Shown here: piece after piece, positions 6,302 through 7,036 of the stretch
How positions within the stretch are numbered: position 1 is the stretch's first letter
Layout: each line of letters opens with the position of its first letter
Source: an uncultured Helcococcus sp.
GTDB taxonomy: Bacteria; Bacillota; Clostridia; Tissierellales; Peptoniphilaceae
DNA: 7,036 nucleotides
NCBI RefSeq assembly: GCF_946998255.1
Contig: NZ_CAMPYN010000054.1
Coordinates: 1-7,036, forward strand
Reading direction: 5' to 3'
The notes under the pieces: generated by a model
Told to the model about the DNA's origin: nothing
What the model saw: only the letters and a program-made list of their open reading frames with translations
Database searches by the model: none
Made by a program: the position numbers and the translations under genes

Positions 6302-6489
6302 CCTTTATTTTCATGTCTATTTTAGATTTTCTTCAACCTGATATGACAGCCATACTCTATTTAGTCAAAATATATAAAATAATATAACTTGTAATTTTTA
6401 AGATATTGAATTCTTTGTTTAAATTGATTTGATTCGGGTACGTACTTAATAAGGATGATTATATGTAAATTAATTAACGGAGTTGTTAT
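6302..6489. other. AT-rich stretch with no supported gene
   Basis: I see no convincing gene here. A 24-codon plus-strand reading frame (6313-6387) opens with ATG but has no ribosome binding site. TTGATT (6424-6429) with TAATAA (6447-6452) at a 17-nt spacing is a weak possible promoter for the decayed gene that follows. CGGAG at 6479-6483, 6 nt before the ATG at 6490, is that gene's likely ribosome binding site. Confidence 0.45.
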
Positions 6490-6904
6490 ATGGAAAAGTC
6501 AATATTTTGAAATAAAAAATTTATTCCTATATATTTTATAGTAGAAATCTAATGTTTTTTATTGCTTAAACTATACGTTAAAACATCTAATAATATAGGT
6601 TACTTCCCTGCATTAGTTTGTATTTTAATTGGTTTCTCATCAAACATTTACAATCTATCAAATAAACAATAGTAACTAATCTAAATAAAAGAGTAGCTAG
6701 AATATATTTTTTAGTAACTTTTTTTATTTTTTTTGGTAGGTTTATATTTACATAATGTTTAATTTGCTATTATAACCAATACTATACAGAAAAAGTAGAA
6801 GATAAGGAATATAACAAACTTAAAAATTTATATATTAAAAAATTTGGTGGTTGGGAAAGAATAGATTTAGAAAATGCAGAATACAATGGAAAAGAATGGT
6901 ATTA
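6490..6904 (+). pseudogene. Decayed gene for a small membrane protein of unknown family
   Basis: From ATG 6490 one frame reads MEKSIF, stop TGA (6508), NKKFIPIYFIVEI, stop TAA (6550), then continues through NIGYFPALVCILIGFSSNIY to stop TAG (6670). A different frame takes over near 6666 with NLNKRVARIYFLVTFFIFFGRFIF, stop TAA (6753), and ends with TEKVEDKEYNKLKNLYIKKF and KKFGGWERIDLENAEYNGKE before TAA (6902). Joined together, these give about 138 codons with three likely membrane helices and a charged, protein-like C-terminal tail. A CGGAG ribosome binding site precedes the ATG. Three in-frame stops and one frameshift argue for a pseudogene; sequencing error alone would not easily explain four lesions. 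I do not recognise the family. An alternative is two or more unrelated fragments lying side by side. Confidence 0.6.
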
Positions 6905-6913
6905 AAAAAGAAT

Positions 6914-6942
6914 TTGACGTACTGTATGTGTTGATATATACT
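6914..6942 (+). promoter_or_regulatory. Near-consensus sigma-A promoter facing the 40-bp repeats
   Basis: TTGACG (6914-6919) and TATACT (6937-6942) are separated by 17 nt; each hexamer matches five of six consensus bases. The predicted start is about 6949-6950, at the first base of the tandem repeat. No reading frame with a start codon follows within the window, so the product inside the window would be an untranslated repeat RNA or a long leader. Confidence 0.75.
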
Positions 6943-6950
6943 TATTATAT

Positions 6951-7036
6951 AAGAAGGAGATTCACTGCCTATCTAAAGTGTGAGACTTTAAAGAAGGAGA
7001 TTCGCTGCCTATCTGAAGTGCGAGACTTTAAAGAAG
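6951..7036 (+). repeat. 40-bp tandem repeat cut by the window edge
   Basis: Two full units (6951-6990 and 6991-7030) and the first six bases of a third (AAGAAG, 7031-7036) are visible. Units start AAGAAGGAGATTC and end GAGACTTTA. They differ at three of 40 positions, all transitions: A6964/G7004, A6975/G7015 and T6981/C7021. Each unit can form a 6-bp hairpin, TAAAGT (6974-6979) with ACTTTA (6985-6990) around a GTGAG loop. In unit 2 it is kept with one G-U pair. Each unit contains AAGGAGA, which resembles a ribosome binding site but is followed by no start codon at normal distance. A period of 40 shifts the frame each time, so it is not a coding repeat. The array extends past the window; its length is unknown. 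Confidence 0.9.

Noticed and set aside
6313..6387. Small 24-codon gene on the plus strand
   Set aside because: It has no ribosome binding site, no supporting promoter and no recognisable peptide; a frame of this length is expected by chance.
6508..6510. TGA read as selenocysteine or tryptophan in the frame beginning at 6490
   Set aside because: Further TAA and TAG stops and a frameshift follow, and the intact genes in the window end normally, so gene decay is the simpler explanation.
6951..7036. CRISPR array or coding repeat at the right edge
   Set aside because: The 40-bp units are contiguous without spacers, and the period is not divisible by three, so neither reading fits.
5908..7036. 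Insertion sequence
   Set aside because: I found no transposase frame, no matched terminal inverted repeats and no target duplication around the repeats or the pseudogene.

Overview
The window is AT-rich, and the coding sequences have strong AGGAGG-type ribosome binding sites, a lipobox lipoprotein signal and Gram-positive surface-protein domains. This suggests a low-GC Firmicute. An anaerobic coccus of the Tissierellia (Anaerococcus/Peptoniphilus type) is my best guess, but it rests on impression and not on a marker gene.

Positions 1-5907 hold one apparently complete four-gene operon on the minus strand. It starts at an extended -10 promoter near 5904 and ends at a Rho-independent terminator at 5-55. 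In order of transcription the genes are: a small lipoprotein (5870-5346), an MBOAT-family membrane O-acyltransferase (5335-3950), a DHHW/AlgJ-like secreted acyltransferase partner (3941-2547), and a large membrane-anchored surface protein with Ig-like repeats, a transglutaminase-like Cys-His-Asp core and coiled FIVAR-like repeats (2545-65). Gaps between genes are 10, 8 and 1 nt. Every internal ribosome binding site overlaps the end of the gene before it, so translation is probably coupled. The MBOAT and DHHW pair is the usual two-part machine for carrying acyl groups across the membrane and placing them on a surface glycan. The lipoprotein and the transglutaminase-like protein probably act at the same surface, but their exact roles are not known.

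Positions 5908-7036 contain no intact gene. From left to right this stretch holds candidate operator palindromes upstream of the operon promoter; a five-unit tandem array with an exact 55-bp period in two alternating unit types (5986-6252); a perfect 16-bp hairpin whose right arm is partly duplicated (6251-6301); a decayed plus-strand gene for a small membrane protein (6490-6904); and a near-consensus sigma-A promoter (6914-6942) placed so that transcription would begin almost exactly at the first unit of a 40-bp tandem repeat (6951 to the window edge).

The most unusual parts are the promoter-driven 40-bp repeat, in which all three base differences between the two complete units keep RNA pairing possible, and the 55-bp array with its alternating 32/23-bp spacing of CATGA.
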